A stretch of DNA of 64,000 bases from Agrostemma githago (lineage: Eukaryota > Streptophyta > Magnoliopsida > Caryophyllales > Caryophyllaceae), in the NCBI GenBank assembly GCA_958450325.1, contig OY288261.1:15985277-16049276 (forward strand), read 5' to 3'. Shown one piece after another: positions 12,210 through 25,500 of the stretch; the first letter of the stretch is position 1; each line of letters opens with the position of its first letter. The position numbers and the translations under genes are program-made. The notes beneath the pieces were generated by a model that saw only the letters and a list, made by a program, of their open reading frames with translations, was not told the origin of the DNA and did no database searches.

Positions 12210-13204
12210 AAATATTTCTCTTCGCTACTTTTACAGTTCATTTGTTCTCATTTAATTAATATAATATCATTTTCTCTTACTTTTTCAATCCACAAAAATA
12301 AAGGGGAAATCACTGAAACTCGGAGGAAGTATCATTTGAGGTGTTACATTGATTTTGAGTCGAGGAAGCATTGCCCATTAATAACATTTGAGGTTGTACG
12401 CTAATTGATTCAACTTATGAACTCATATGATCAGGCTTCTGGTTCAATTTGACTGTTGTTTGATAGAAGAAGAATATTATTTGAGGTATTGCTTTGATTC
12501 TCAGTAGTCGAAGTGTTGCAAGTGAATTAAGATTGAACTCGGAATGAAGATGGGGTAGATTTCAAGAGGCAAAAGGTGTCCTAATGGGTTGAAGCATATT
12601 TAGGTAAACAGGTATGTCAGGTCAGATCGGGTTTAATTGGGGTCGTTATCCTCCCGTTGATCAGCTTTATCTGCTTTTGGTCTGATATATGTGTAGATCA
12701 TCGAATTTGATCGTGTATTGGTGTATTTTTATGCTCGAAAACAGTCGATGTGCAAGCGGTAATTGAGTATGTAAGTAAAGCAATTGGATAGACAATGGAA
12801 GTCATTTACCTTGACAGTGTATCTGTGTCTTTCATCTGTTTAAATTTGTGCACATGTGTGAATATGGTGAATTACCGAATTGGGTTGAAGGTCGAAACTG
12901 AAAGAGATAGTGAATTCGATTAAATGACCCTAAAAGAAAAATGTAGCAACTTGAAGTGAATCCGACATTAATTTGAGACTAAACATCATGGAATCGGAAC
13001 TAAAACATGTCACATCCATTCAGAGACAGACAGTAAACAACAACAATGAATCTGCACTGAAACAGACATGAACATTCAGAGTCGGATACCACACATCAAG
13101 GGAATCAGAATTGAAACAGATCACGTGATGGGCAGTAGCCAGCAGGGCAGCAACATGGTGTACATGTCGGATCGGAAACAGGTCATGCCCATTTAGATTA
13201 ATTA
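12210..13204. other. Unassigned stretch before the purine-rich array
   Basis: No gene is recognised. Short recurring phrases (TTTGAGGT near 12336, 12388 and 12480; CAGAATTGAAACAGA-like words near 13050-13120) suggest degraded repeats. Nothing is firm enough to name. Confidence 0.35.
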
Positions 13205-14858
13205 CGATTGATGACATCGAGGTAGGCGTAATAATTTGTAATGATATTGATAGTAATTACGATTGTTATTCATGATATAACTTGAAAGTAGGGACTTTGT
13301 TTAAATTTGTTTCATAGGTCTAAACTAAGATCGTTTCTAAATAAAATTCTAAATATGAGAGAAATGAAGTTCTAAGACAGTAGGGAAGATAAGGAGAAAA
13401 GGATGAGAGAATATGCGTGAGAAAATTATGAAGCACGAGAGGGATAGAAAATGTTGAATGAAAAAAAAAACTCGCTAAAATAGATAACAAGAAAAAAATC
13501 ATATTTCATTCTAAGAAAGGTAAGAAGGGAGGCGGAGGAAACGGAAAAAAATGATCAGTAGATGAAGGAGGAACAATAAGATGGAGAGCTTTAGGGGGGA
13601 GGTAAGAGAGAAGATGAGAAAATGGGGAAAGAGAAAGGGATGTGGAGAAAGAATATATTAATCTTAGTAAAGAAAGGGAAATATGATCGAAAGGGGAAAA
13701 ACATTAAGGGGAGATATAAAGGAGTGTCGGAGATAAGGTGAATAATGGGAGGAATTGAAGGAATGAAGGGACGCACTAACATTGACATACATGACCAAAA
13801 TATTTATGTATAGAGACGAATCTTAGCTAATGAGAAGGAGAAGGGAAAGGATGAAAATGATCTTAGTGGGGGAGGAAGGATGAATTAAAAAGGATTGTTA
13901 AGAAGGGATGGTAAGGGGTGATCGATAAGGAGAAAGGAGCGTGTGGGGGAGGGCGACATAATCGCTAAAATAATAGATGACAAGAGCAATTCATTTGTAC
14001 GGATAAATCTTAAATGATGATGAGCAAAAAGAGGAAAGTAAGAAGGAGCGAGAAGGGGAATAGAAAGACGAAAAGTTGGACAAGAAGGAAAAATGATCTT
14101 GGTAGTTGTGCAGAAGCAACCAAAAAAGAATTAGTATTAGGGGAAGAAGGAAACATGGAGTGAGACAAAAGGACATGAAGAACGTGAGAGGGGAAGATGA
14201 GTGGAAGGGACGAACCATTGCTGAACTAGATAACAAAATTAAGATGGTCATATATAAGGATGAATCTTAAATAATGAGAAGGAACGGAGGTGAGAGAGGA
14301 GGGACGAATAAGGAAAAGGGACGGATATGGGGATATGAAAGTGGTAAATGAGGAGGACAAGTAATCTCAGTAGGAGGCAATGGTGAACAAGAAGAAGAGG
14401 AACATTAGGGAAAAGTGAGGGGAGGAGGTAGAAGGGTCGAAGGAGGACGCTAAGGGTAAACTAAACTAAATGACAAAAGCAAGACCTATTTAAGGATGAA
14501 TCTTAGATCGTGAGGAAGAGGAAGCACATGGGGGAAGGAAGAAGATAAGGGCATGCAGATGAGGGGTATGAGGAGAATGCATGGTGGAAAAGGGAAGGGA
14601 AAATGAGATGTTTATATCAGGAAAACTGATAGACGAGAAAGAGGAACATATAGAGGAACAACATTAGGAGGAGAGACAAGTGTAACACGTTGGGGCTAAG
14701 GGTTGACACCCTCACTAACTTAAGTGACCAAGACAAGTCATTTTAAGCATGTGTCTTGAATTACAAAAGGAAAACAAGAAGGAGAAGTCATTCTAAGTTT
14801 CTCCAAATTTTGATGACTACTCACACATCGAGGTAGGCATAATAATTTGGAAAGGTAT
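13205..14858 (+). repeat. Purine-rich higher-order repeat, first full unit
   Basis: This is the most complete unit of a long array. About six sub-repeats follow one another roughly every 250 bp (near 13470, 13770, 13965, 14222, 14465 and 14718). Each has a less purine-rich leader, resembling CTAAACTAAATGACAAAAGC then GATGAATCTTAG, followed by about 190 bp almost entirely of A and G. The unit runs from GACATCGAGGTAGGC near 13213 to the same phrase near 14828, about 1.6 kb. The last bases, GGTAT (14854-14858), are the target duplication of the solo LTR. The complementary strand is pyrimidine-rich, so it is stop-poor and yields spurious Ser/Pro/Phe-rich open frames. Confidence 0.87.
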
Positions 14859-17141
14859 TGTGGACATGACATAGGTCCACCCCGACGCGGCCACGCGCGG
14901 GTTTGGGGAGGCGAATGAATCTCCATATGAGATGGTCAAATTGAAATTTAAATCGAAGTAGGAGTCGCCACCGAATTTTGTGGTTATTCGGAACCATTCG
15001 AGCCCACTCTATGTCGTAGTGGGCCGTATACAAAATACGGTCCATTTCCGATGTCAGAGTTTATTGGGCTCGTCCCTTTGCAATACGATACCGATATCAA
15101 CATTATCGGATACCGTGTATTGAATGACTCTCGTTGCCAATGGATTCGGACATCCGGAAACCATGGTTCTGAGTAAGGGGTGAGGGTACGTGTTGGGAAG
15201 TTCACTAAGAACACCCAACCCCGCCCGCACTTAGCGGCCTTTACTAAGATATCGTTCGTTTTTTATGTACACGCGTTAGTTCGACGGTTGAATGATATGC
15301 AAACATTATTTTCCTAAGCATGTGAGAAAAATAAATAAATGGGTTGCTAAGTCGTTTAATGCATGTTAAACTAATAACGTCAAAGTTATTTTAGCATGTG
15401 AATTCGTTTTAGTCTAATAAAACGATAAAAACAAATAAAAAGCTACAAACACGAGAAAACGAGTTAGTAACGATGAATAAATCGAATAAAGATACGAATA
15501 AATAATATGCATGACTCGAAAAAGTTTTAATGTCACGTGATGGATTAACACGTGTTGACCGTGGTCGAAAAAGAGTATTTATCGAAATATGTCGCGAAAG
15601 TCGCATTTTAATATAAGGTTCGAAAAGAATTAAAAAATAGAAAAGCGAAGAAACGAAAAAAATAGGAGCCGGCGAACCAGGCTGCTGCGCGAGTCACCTG
15701 ACAGGCGCGCGACTCGCGTGGCAGTCTGTTCGGGTTTTTTTTGTTTGTTCGAAAATCGTTAATTTTTATAAATCGCGTACAAATATGGATTAATTTATAC
15801 TCGATTTATATTTTCGATATTCGTCGTATCCGATATTCGATTATAAAATCGATATCGAATAGTCGGAATGATTTTATAAAAAGTTTTGAAAAAAACTTGT
15901 TTTGAACGAAAAAAGGTGAAAAAAAGAATTATTGAACGAAAACGATGTTAATTCTCTCCGCGTTTAAAATCATCGAATTTTGCAAAAAAGGTAATGATTT
16001 TATTAGCATCAACGAGAATTAATTTAATTTAGTTCTTGTAAATACGATATTCGATTAGAGAATCGGTATCGTATTTTAAGAACGTTATAAAAAATAGTTT
16101 TATAGTATCGATTATTAGAAATAAATAAAAATATGCGACGAACGACCCATATTAATAATACGAAATGACCGACGACCCGTAAAAAAAAGTGACGGACGAA
16201 AAAAAGGAAAAAGACGTGAGAGAGAGAGAGAGGAAGGAGAAGAATCGGGTTTGATTTACACCCTCAACCTACATGCTTTACTTTCTCGGTATGAAGCTCG
16301 TCGGACGGTGGCTTAGGTACGGGAGCGTCGAGATGATGCGGGTGAGTTAAGGTGTCGGTTTTATGTGTGTGAGAGGCGTCGGGTTTGGCCGGGTGGAGGG
16401 AGTTTCGTCGGTATTTCGGTATTCCTCCGGATGTGTGTCGAGACTATTTTTTGCTAGATATTGAGTATATGTGTGACTAATAATTGTTGTGTATTGATCG
16501 ATAGTTCATGTATATTGATTTTATGTTGAATATGAGGTCCTATTTATAGGAGTCGAGGTAGTCTTGCTTGTGTGACAAGAAATATCGGTTTGGATAGGAA
16601 ACGCGAGAGTTTGAAAGGGAACGAAAGTCTCGTTTCTTGGTGGAGAAGCCAAGTATTTTGGCTGAAAAGGGGATATCTCGGCTGTGTTAGCCGAGTATCT
16701 GAGCTCGGGTTGTAAACCGTTTCGGTCTCCGGATAGAATTCCTACTTGAGATCGAATTCTATCCTTAAACGGATTTGTTTAATATTATTTGAAAGCTGAT
16801 TTTTGTGGTGTTTGAGTCCGAATCAGCCGTGTAGTGTCACGGCCAGCTCGTGTGACTCGGGAAAAAATATCTTTGACCGGGTTTGACCCGGTCGCTAAAA
16901 GACAGTTTTGCCCCTGGTGTCGGAATCGACCCAAATTAGTCTTATTTGACTCGAAACGACCCACTGGGCCTGGATTTGAGGTTGATTTTGTAAGATTTGT
17001 ACTCCGTAACAAGCCTAAACCAAATGTCCATGATTTCGAGCCCATATCCGAGTCCATTAAAGCATGTTTGCGTCCGATCATCATCGGGTGTTTGGCGGGA
17101 CCTACTATAGACACCTGGCGGTCATAATGTGGGTGTCTACA
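14859..17141 (-). mobile_element. Solo LTR of the long-LTR family, 2283 bp
   Basis: On the plus strand it starts TGTGGACATGACATAGGTCC and ends GGGTGTCTACA, as do the two LTRs at 42722 and 49140, and it aligns with them over most of its length. It is flanked by a perfect 5-bp duplication, GGTAT (14854-14858 and 17142-17146). It has no internal region, so it is the product of recombination between two LTRs. The transcribed strand is taken as minus, from the primer site and polypurine tract of the complete copy. A TATA-like TATAAATA lies at about 16541-16549 on that strand. It splits the purine-rich array, so it is younger than the array. Confidence 0.93.
15688..15722. repeat. GC-rich palindromic cassette in the solo LTR
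   Basis: GCGCGAGTCACCTGACAGGC followed by GCGCGACTCGCG is an imperfect inverted repeat in otherwise AT-rich sequence. Equivalent but different palindromes occupy the same part of the other LTR copies. Confidence 0.7.
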
Positions 17142-17730
17142 GGTATTGATACTGATTATGATTGTTATTAATGATAAAACTTAAAGATTGCGGACTTTAG
17201 TTGACTCAAACAAAAAAGTAAATTGTCAATGTGCACATTGTTTTTTGGCCGGATGAAAACCATCAAATTATGCCTAAGACGGTTATTTTATGTCATTCTA
17301 AGTAAGAAAATCATTTCACTAAAAATAGTAGACGAACTTTATATGTTTCAAAGGTCTAAACTAAGATCGTATTTGAATAAAGTTCTAAATATGAGGGAAA
17401 TAAAGTTCTAAAACATTAGGAAAAACAAGAAAAGAAGAATATGAGGGATTGCAGGAGAAGAATGATGAAACATAGGAGGGACAGAAAAGGTTGAATGAAA
17501 GAAACTCTCTAAAATAGATGACAAAAGAAAATCATATTTAATTCTGAATTTAAGAAGGATTGTAGAGGATGAGAAAGGTAAAAAGGGGGGTGGGGAAAAA
17601 GAAAAAATGATCATAGTAGATGAAGAAGAGCACAATAAGAGGGAGAGGTTTAAGGGGAGGTGAGAAGGGGGGGAGAGATGGAAGATGAGGGTAAGGAAAA
17701 AGACAAAAGGATGCGGAGGAGGAATATGAC
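17142..17730 (+). repeat. Purine-rich array, partial second unit
   Basis: The array resumes immediately after the solo LTR with GGTATTGATACTGATTATG. It keeps the start of a unit: a leader with GGCCGGATGAAAACCATCAA, GGTCTAAACTAAGATCG near 17351, and a purine-rich block to about 17725. The later blocks are missing, replaced by unrelated sequence. Confidence 0.83.
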
Positions 17731-19293
17731 GGTTACCAACATTGTCTGAACCATGTCACGCATGATGTTTACAAACCTTTTTAGATATGATTGATTAGGT
17801 TGAAAAACCTTTTTAATGTCCGAACCGAAAAAAAAAACCTAAACTGATCACAACGGCAAAGGAAGCGGACTCACCGGGAATAAAAAAGAACGCAGAGGAG
17901 GAACGCAGGAGAGAAGAGAGGAAGACGAGTTGCAGGAGAAGGAACGCAGGAAGGAGGAAGACGAAAGGAGGGAGAGCCGAAGAAGAAGCAGGGGAGGAAG
18001 AACCAGAGAGGCGGGGGAAGCAGGGGAGCTATTGGTCATACTGTAGCAATTACCTCAACATTTTCTTCCCACGACACACAAGAAATAGTTGTGACTTAGG
18101 AGATCAAGTACTGAAACAATGGATTTTCATTATCCCAAATTCCCGAGTTTTTGGTATTTCAGTGATGGTCCATGTTAGCCGACCCTAAATCATTTCGGAA
18201 ATTAGGCGGTTGTTTCACATTCCAATGACGGTCCATGTTAGCCGACCCCAAATCATATGGGAAAAGTGAGATCCATTTGGTCAGGTTAGGAACAGGATTG
18301 AAAAAAAAAGAATTTCGATCTTATGAACGTACATAGATCAGCCTTATAACTTGATAAGAATATACCTATAATGTTTGAGCAATATTACCATTAACCACCA
18401 ATTCATATTGAAGACAATTATAGGCAAATTTGAATTTTTCAATCGAGAAACAAAATACAACTTTGATCGAAAATAAATAATGGTAAAAAGGGGACCTTAA
18501 GAATTGCTATTTAGTTTTCTTTTAACACATCGAGTAAGGCGCTGTGCCAATCCTCACTGAAATCCAGGTACTTCGATGGTTTATATTTTGTGAAATCCCT
18601 TTGTTTTGTTGATTGCTATGTGTTTGGCATTGTCATTGTAGTTTGATTTCTAAGCTCTGCGAGACCCCTTTGATTGTTTTGTTGATTTCTATGTGTTTGA
18701 CATTATAATTAGAGCTTGATTTCATACTAGATATGCATTTGAATTTGATCAATGATCCTGTGAAATCCCTTTGCAATTGACATTGCCATTGTAGCTTGAT
18801 ATCATAGTTCATACTACTAGATATGCTTTAATTTGAAAATGAGTGAGTTTGATTCAAGATTTTGTGAAATCCCTTTGTTTGTTTCGTTGATTGCTATGTG
18901 TCTGACATTGTCATTGTAACTTGATTTCATAGTCCATGGAGCACCAGATATGCCTTATTATGAACAAGGTTGAGTTTGATTCAAGATTTTGCGAAATCGC
19001 TTTGATTGTTTTGTTGATTGGTATGTGTTTGACATTGTAAGTAGCATTGTCAATTCCATCAGGTACCTAGCGAATTGTGAATCGTTAAAAGCAAAATCTA
19101 TCGTGTCTGCTTACCAAAAATACACACGCGAATCGTAAAAACGTATTCACAGCGAATCTGGTAACCATGTTTCATACGGAGTACTAGATATGCTTTAATA
19201 TGAAAAAGGTTGAGTTCGTTTCAAAACCTTGAACTTAAAACGATATAGTAAAAATAAGCTTACATTTGTCAACCTGCAAATCAAAACCAAACG
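17731..19293. repeat. Inserted non-array block with its own tandem repeats
   Basis: The block interrupts the purine-rich array. At 18136-18255 a segment of about 62 bp containing GGTCCATGTTAGCCGACCC is duplicated. At about 18575-19230 a repeat of roughly 70-130 bp recurs with TGTGAAATCCCTTTG, TTGTTGATTGCTATGTGTTT and GACATTGTCATTGTAG. Positions 17860-18030 are GA-rich but do not follow the array's block order. No coding gene is recognised. Confidence 0.6.
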
Positions 19294-19528
<235 letters not shown>

Positions 19529-19559
19529 CAAAATGACGTTATGAATAGAATCAATTTCG

Positions 19560-22500
19560 AAGGCTGGACTTTCACTAGGAGAATCTCGAATGATGAGGAG
19601 AGCGAAGGCGGGAGAGGAGGGACGGATAAGAGAAAGGGGAGGAGATGGGGATATGAAGGTGGTAGATGAGGAGGACAACTGATCTTAGTAGGAGGTAATG
19701 GTGAACAGGAAGAAGAGGAACATTAGAGAAAAGTATGGGGGAAAAGGAGAACGGTCGGGGAGACACTAAGGGTAAACTAAACTAAATGACAAAAGCGTGA
19801 CCTATTTAATGATGAATCTTAGATCGTGAGGAGAGGGAGGCACATGGGGGAAGGAAGAAGATAAGAGCATGTAGATGAAGGGTACGAGGAGAAGACATGG
19901 TGGAAAAGGAAAGGGAAAATGGGGTGTATATGAGGAAAATTGATAGACGAGAAGGATAACTATGAGAGAAACATTAGGAAGAAAAAAAAAGAAGGATATG
20001 AGGGAGTGCATGAGAAGAATGATGGAATATAAGAGGGATAAAAAAGGTTGAATGAAAGAAACAATCTAAAATAGATGACGAAAGAAAATCATATTTAATT
20101 CTGAATTTAAGAAGGATTGTAGGAGGATGAGAAAGGTAAAAAGGGAGGTGGAGGAAAAGGAAAAATGGTCATAATAGATGAAGAAGGGGGGACAATAAGA
20201 GGGAACGTTTTAGGGGGAGGTGAAAAGGGGGAGAGAGGTGGGAAGAGCGGGGGAGGGGAAGGACAAAAGGATGAAGAGGAGGAATAGATTAATCTTGATA
20301 ACGGAGAAATAAGAATATGATCGTAAGAGGAGAAACATTAAGGAGAGATATAAATGAGTGCCGGAGACATGGTGAATAATGTAAGGAATGGAAGGTATTG
20401 AAGACGCACACTTTCACTAAAGTACATGAGAATTAAATTTAATATATAGAAACGAAACTTAACTGATGAGGAGGATAAAGAAAAGAATAATGAGGTGTGA
20501 AGGATGATGAAAAGTGATCTAAAATGACAGAAATGCTTCATTTGGAAAAATGAATCTTAGACGATGACAAGCAAAATAAGGAAAGTAAGGAGCGGGAAGG
20601 GGAATAAGAAGACGAAAGGCTAGACAAGAAGTACGAATGAGCTTGGTAGCTGGACATAAGCAACCAAAAAAGAAAGTATCGTTAGAGGAAGAAGAATACA
20701 AAAGAGTGAATAAAAGGACGTGAAGGGTATCAGTGAAACGGACGAACCATTGTTGAACTAGATAACCAAAGATAGGCATATATAAGGTTGAATATTGAAT
20801 GATGAAGAGGAGCGGAGGCGGAAGAGGATAAGGATGGGGAAGGAGATAGGGTAATTGAAGTGGTAGATGTGGAGGACGACCGATCTTAGTAGGAGGTAAT
20901 GGTGAACAGGAAGAAGAGGAACATTAGAGAAAAGTGAGGGGAAAAAGGAGAAGGGTTGGGGGGAACAATACGGGTAAACTAAACTAAATGAAAAAAGCAG
21001 GGCCTATTTAATGATGAATCTTAGATCGTGAAGAGGGGGAGGCACATCAGGGAAGGAAGAAGATAAGGGCATGTAGATGAGGGGTACGAGGAGAAGGCAT
21101 TGTGGAAAAGGGTATGGAAAATGGGATGTACACGAGGAAAACTGATAGACGAGAAGAAGGAACGTATAGAGGAACAACATTAGGGAGAGAGACAAGCGTA
21201 AGAAGTTAGGGCTAAGGGACGATACCCTCGCTGAACTACTGACCAAAACAAGTTATTTTAAATATGTGTCTTAGATTACAAAGAGGGTAAGAAGAAGGAG
21301 AATTTATTCTAAGTTTCTCCCAACTTTGATGACTACACATCGAGGTAGGCATAATAATTTTGAAAGGTATTGATACTAATTATGATTGCTATTCATGATA
21401 AAAAATTATTTCTAAGACGAGTATTTTAAGTCATTCTAAGTAAGAAAACCATTTAAGTAAAAAGATTAGATGAACTTTATCTTTTTCAAAGGTCTAAACT
21501 AAGATAGTGTTTGACTAAATTCTAAATATGAGGAAAATAAAGTTCTAAAACATTAGAAAAAACAAGATCAGAAAAGAATGATTTGAGGGAGTGCATGAGA
21601 AGAACGATGAAACATAAGAGGTATAAAAAAGGTTGAATGAAAGAAACTATCTAAAATAGATGACAAATGAAAATAACATTTAATTCTGAATTTAAGAAGG
21701 ATTGTAGGAGGATGAGAAAGGTAAAAAGGAGGTGGAGGAAAATGAAAAATGATCATAGTAGGTGAAGAAGGGGGGACAATAAGAGGGAGAGCTTTAGGGG
21801 AAGGTGAGAAGGGGGATAGAGGTGGGAAGAGGAGGGGAAGGGAAGGACAAAAGGATGAAGATGAGGAGTATATTAATCTTAGTAACGGAGAAATAAGTAA
21901 ATGATCAAAAAAGGAGACACATTAAGGAGAGATATAAATGAGTGTCGGAGATATGGTGAACAATATGATGAATGGAAGGTGTTGAAGGCACACACTTTCA
22001 CTAAAGTACATGAAAAAGATATTTTATATATGGAAACAAATCTTAGCTGATGAGGAGGATAAAGGAAAGGATAATGAACTGTGGAGGATGATGAAAGATG
22101 ATCTTAGTGGTAGAGGAAAGAGGAATGATAAAAATAATGTTAAAGAGGAGGGGGGGTGAGGTGATAACGAGGGAAGAGCGTATGGGAGGAGGGAGTATGA
22201 AATCTGATAGGTTGAAACAGTTGAAATGATGACATAATCGCTAAAATAAATGGCAAAAACACTTTATTTGGAAAAATGAATCTTAAACAATGACGAGCAG
22301 AAAGAGGAAAGTAAGGAGCAAGAAAAGGAATAAGAAGACAAAAAGTTGGACAAGAAGGATGAACTATCTTGGTAGCTGGGCATAAGCAACCAAAAAGGAA
22401 GTAGCGTTAGAGGAAGAAGAATACAAAGGAGTTAAACAAAAGGACGTGACGGGCGTGAAGGGTAAGATGAGTGAAAGGGACGAACTGTTGTTGAACCAGA

Positions 22501-25500
22501 TAACAAGGGGTAGTCATATATAAGGATGAATCTCGAATGATGAAGAGGAGCGGAGGGACGGATGAGAGAAAAGGAAGGAGATAGGGATATGAAGGTGGTA
22601 GCTGAGGAGGATAACCGATCTTAGTAGGAGATAATGGTGAACAGGAAGAAGAGGAACATTGGAGAAATGTAAGGGGGAGGAGATGAGGATATGAAAGTGG
22701 TAGATGAGGAGGACAACCGACCTTAGTAGGAGGTAATGGTGCATAGGAAGAATAGGAACATTAGAGAAAAGTGAGGGTAAAAGGGAGAAGGGCCGGGGGG
22801 ACACTAAGGGTAAACTAAACTAAATGACAAAGGCATGACCTATTTAATGATGAATCTTAGATCGTGAGGAAAGGGAGGCGCATGGGGGAAGGAGGAAGAT
22901 AAGGGCATGTAGATGAGGGGTACGAGGAAAAGGCATGGTGGAAAAGGAAAGGGAAACTAGGATGTATATGAAGAAAACTGATAGATGAGAAGGATAACTA
23001 TGAGGGAAATTTTAGGAAAAAAAACAAAAAAGAAGGATATGAGGGAGTGCATGAGAAGAATGATGAAACATAAGAACCATAGAAAAGGTTGAGTGAAAGA
23101 AACAACAAAGTAAATCGTCAACATGCACAATGATTCCTGGCCGAATGAAAACCATGAAATTATGTTTAAGACGATTATTTTAAGTCATTCTAAGTAAGAA
23201 AACCATTTAAGTACAAATAGTAAATGGACTTTATCTTTTTCAAATGTCTAAACTAAGATCGTGTTTGAAAAAATTCTAAATATGAGGAAAATACAGTTCT
23301 AAAACATTAGAAAAAACAAGATCAGAAAAGAATGATATGAGGGAGTGCATGAGAAGAATGATGAAACATAAGAGGGATAGAATGAAAGAAACTATCTAAA
23401 ATAGATGACAAAAGAAAATTATATTTAATTCTGAATTTAAGAAGTATTGTAGGTGGATGAGAAAGGTAAAAAGGAGGTAGAGGAAAATGAAAAATGATCA
23501 TAGTAGAAGAAGAAGAAGGGGGGACTATAAGAGGGAGAGCTTTAGGGGGAGGTGGGAAGGGGGCAGAGGTGGAAAGAGGAGGGGAGGAGAAGGACAAAAG
23601 GATGAAGATGAGGAATAGATTAATCTTAGTAACGGATAAATAAGAAAATGATTGAAAAAGGAGACACATTAAGGAGAGATATAAATGAGTGTCGGAGATA
23701 TGGTGAATAATGTGAGGAATGGTAGTTATTGAAGGCACACACTTTCACTAAAGTGCATGAAAAAGTTTTTTTTTTATATAGAAACAAATCTTAGCTGATG
23801 AGGAGGATAAGGGAAAGGATAATAAAGTGTGAGAGATGATGGAAGTTGATCTTAGTGGTAGAGGAAAGAGAAATAAGAAAAAGAATGTTAAAGAGGAGGG
23901 GGGTGAGGTGATAAGAAGAGAGGAGCGTGTGGGAGGAGGGAGTAAGTAGCGAGAAAAGGAATAAGAAGACTAATAGTTGGACAAGAAGGATGAACTATCT
24001 TGGTAGATGGGTATAAGCAACCAAAAAGAAAGTAGTGTTAGGGGAAGGAGAATACAAAGAAGTGAAACAATAGGACGTGACGGGCGTGAAGGGTAAGATG
24101 AATGAAAGGGACGAACCGTTGCTGAACTAGATAACAAAAGATAATCATATATAAGGATGAATCTCGAATGATGAGGAGAAGCGGAGGCGGGAGAGGAGGG
24201 ACGGATAAGAGAAAATGAAGGAGATGGGGATATGAAGGTGGTAGATGAGGAGGAAAACCGATCTTAGTAAAAGATAATGGTGAACAGGAAGAAGAGGAAC
24301 ATTAGATAAAAGTAAGGGGAAAAAGGAGAAGGGTCGGGGGGACACTAAGGGTAAACTAAACTAAATGACAAAAGAAGGACATGTTTAATGATGATTCTTA
24401 GATCGTGAGCAGGGGGAGGCACATGGGGGAAGCAAGAAGATAAGGGTATGTAGATGAGGAGGTACGAGGAGAAGGCATGGTGGAAAAGGAAAGGGAAAAT
24501 GGGCTGTATATGAGGAAAACCGACAGACGAGAAGGATAACTATGAGGGACATATTAGGAAAAACAAAAAGAAGGATATGAGGGAGTGCATGAGAAGAATG
24601 ATGAAACATAAGAGGGATATGAAAGGTTTTAAAATAAATGACGAAAGAAAATCATATTTAATTCTGAATTTAAGTAGGATTGTAGGAGGATGAGAAAGTT
24701 AGAAAAGTAGGTGGAGGAAAAGGAAAAATGATCACAGTAGATGAAGAAGGGGGACAATAAGAGGGAAAGCTTTAGGGGGAGGTGAGAAGGGGGAGAGAGG
24801 TGGGAAGAGGAGGGGAAAGGGAAGGACAAAAGGATGAAGAGGAGGAATAGATTAATCTTAATAACGGATAAATAAGAATATGATCGGAAGAGGAGAAACA
24901 TTAAGGAGAGATATAAATGAATGTCGGAGACATGGTGAATAATGTGAGCAATAGAAGGTATTGAAGGCGCACACTTTCACTAAAGTACATGAAACGAAAT
25001 TTTATACTCCCTCCGATTTTTTATTATCTTCCCTATTTCCTTATTGGGCTGAAACACCCTTTCTTCCTTATTTTCATTTTGGGCCATCAACATGTGGTCT
25101 AGAATCACCCTTACATTTCTCTCTCTTCCTTCTTTTATTTTGAACCACACATTCCTACACCCTTATTTTCTTCCCCAAAACCAAAGGGGAAGATAATAAA
25201 AAATCGGAGGGAGTATAATAGAAGCGAATCCTAGCTGATGAGGAGGATAAGGAAAATAATGGTAAGGTGTGAAGGATGATGAAAAATGATCCAAGTGGAC
25301 GAGAAAGGAGGAATAAGAAAAGAATGTTAAAAAGGGAGGGGGATGAGGTGATAAGGAGAGCGGAGTGTGTGGAAGGAGGGGGTATATATATGAAATCTGA
25401 TAGGTTGAAACAGTTTAAATGATGACATAATCGCTAAAATAAATGACGAAAGCACCTCATTTGAAAAAATAAATCTTAGACGATGACAACCAAAAGGAGG

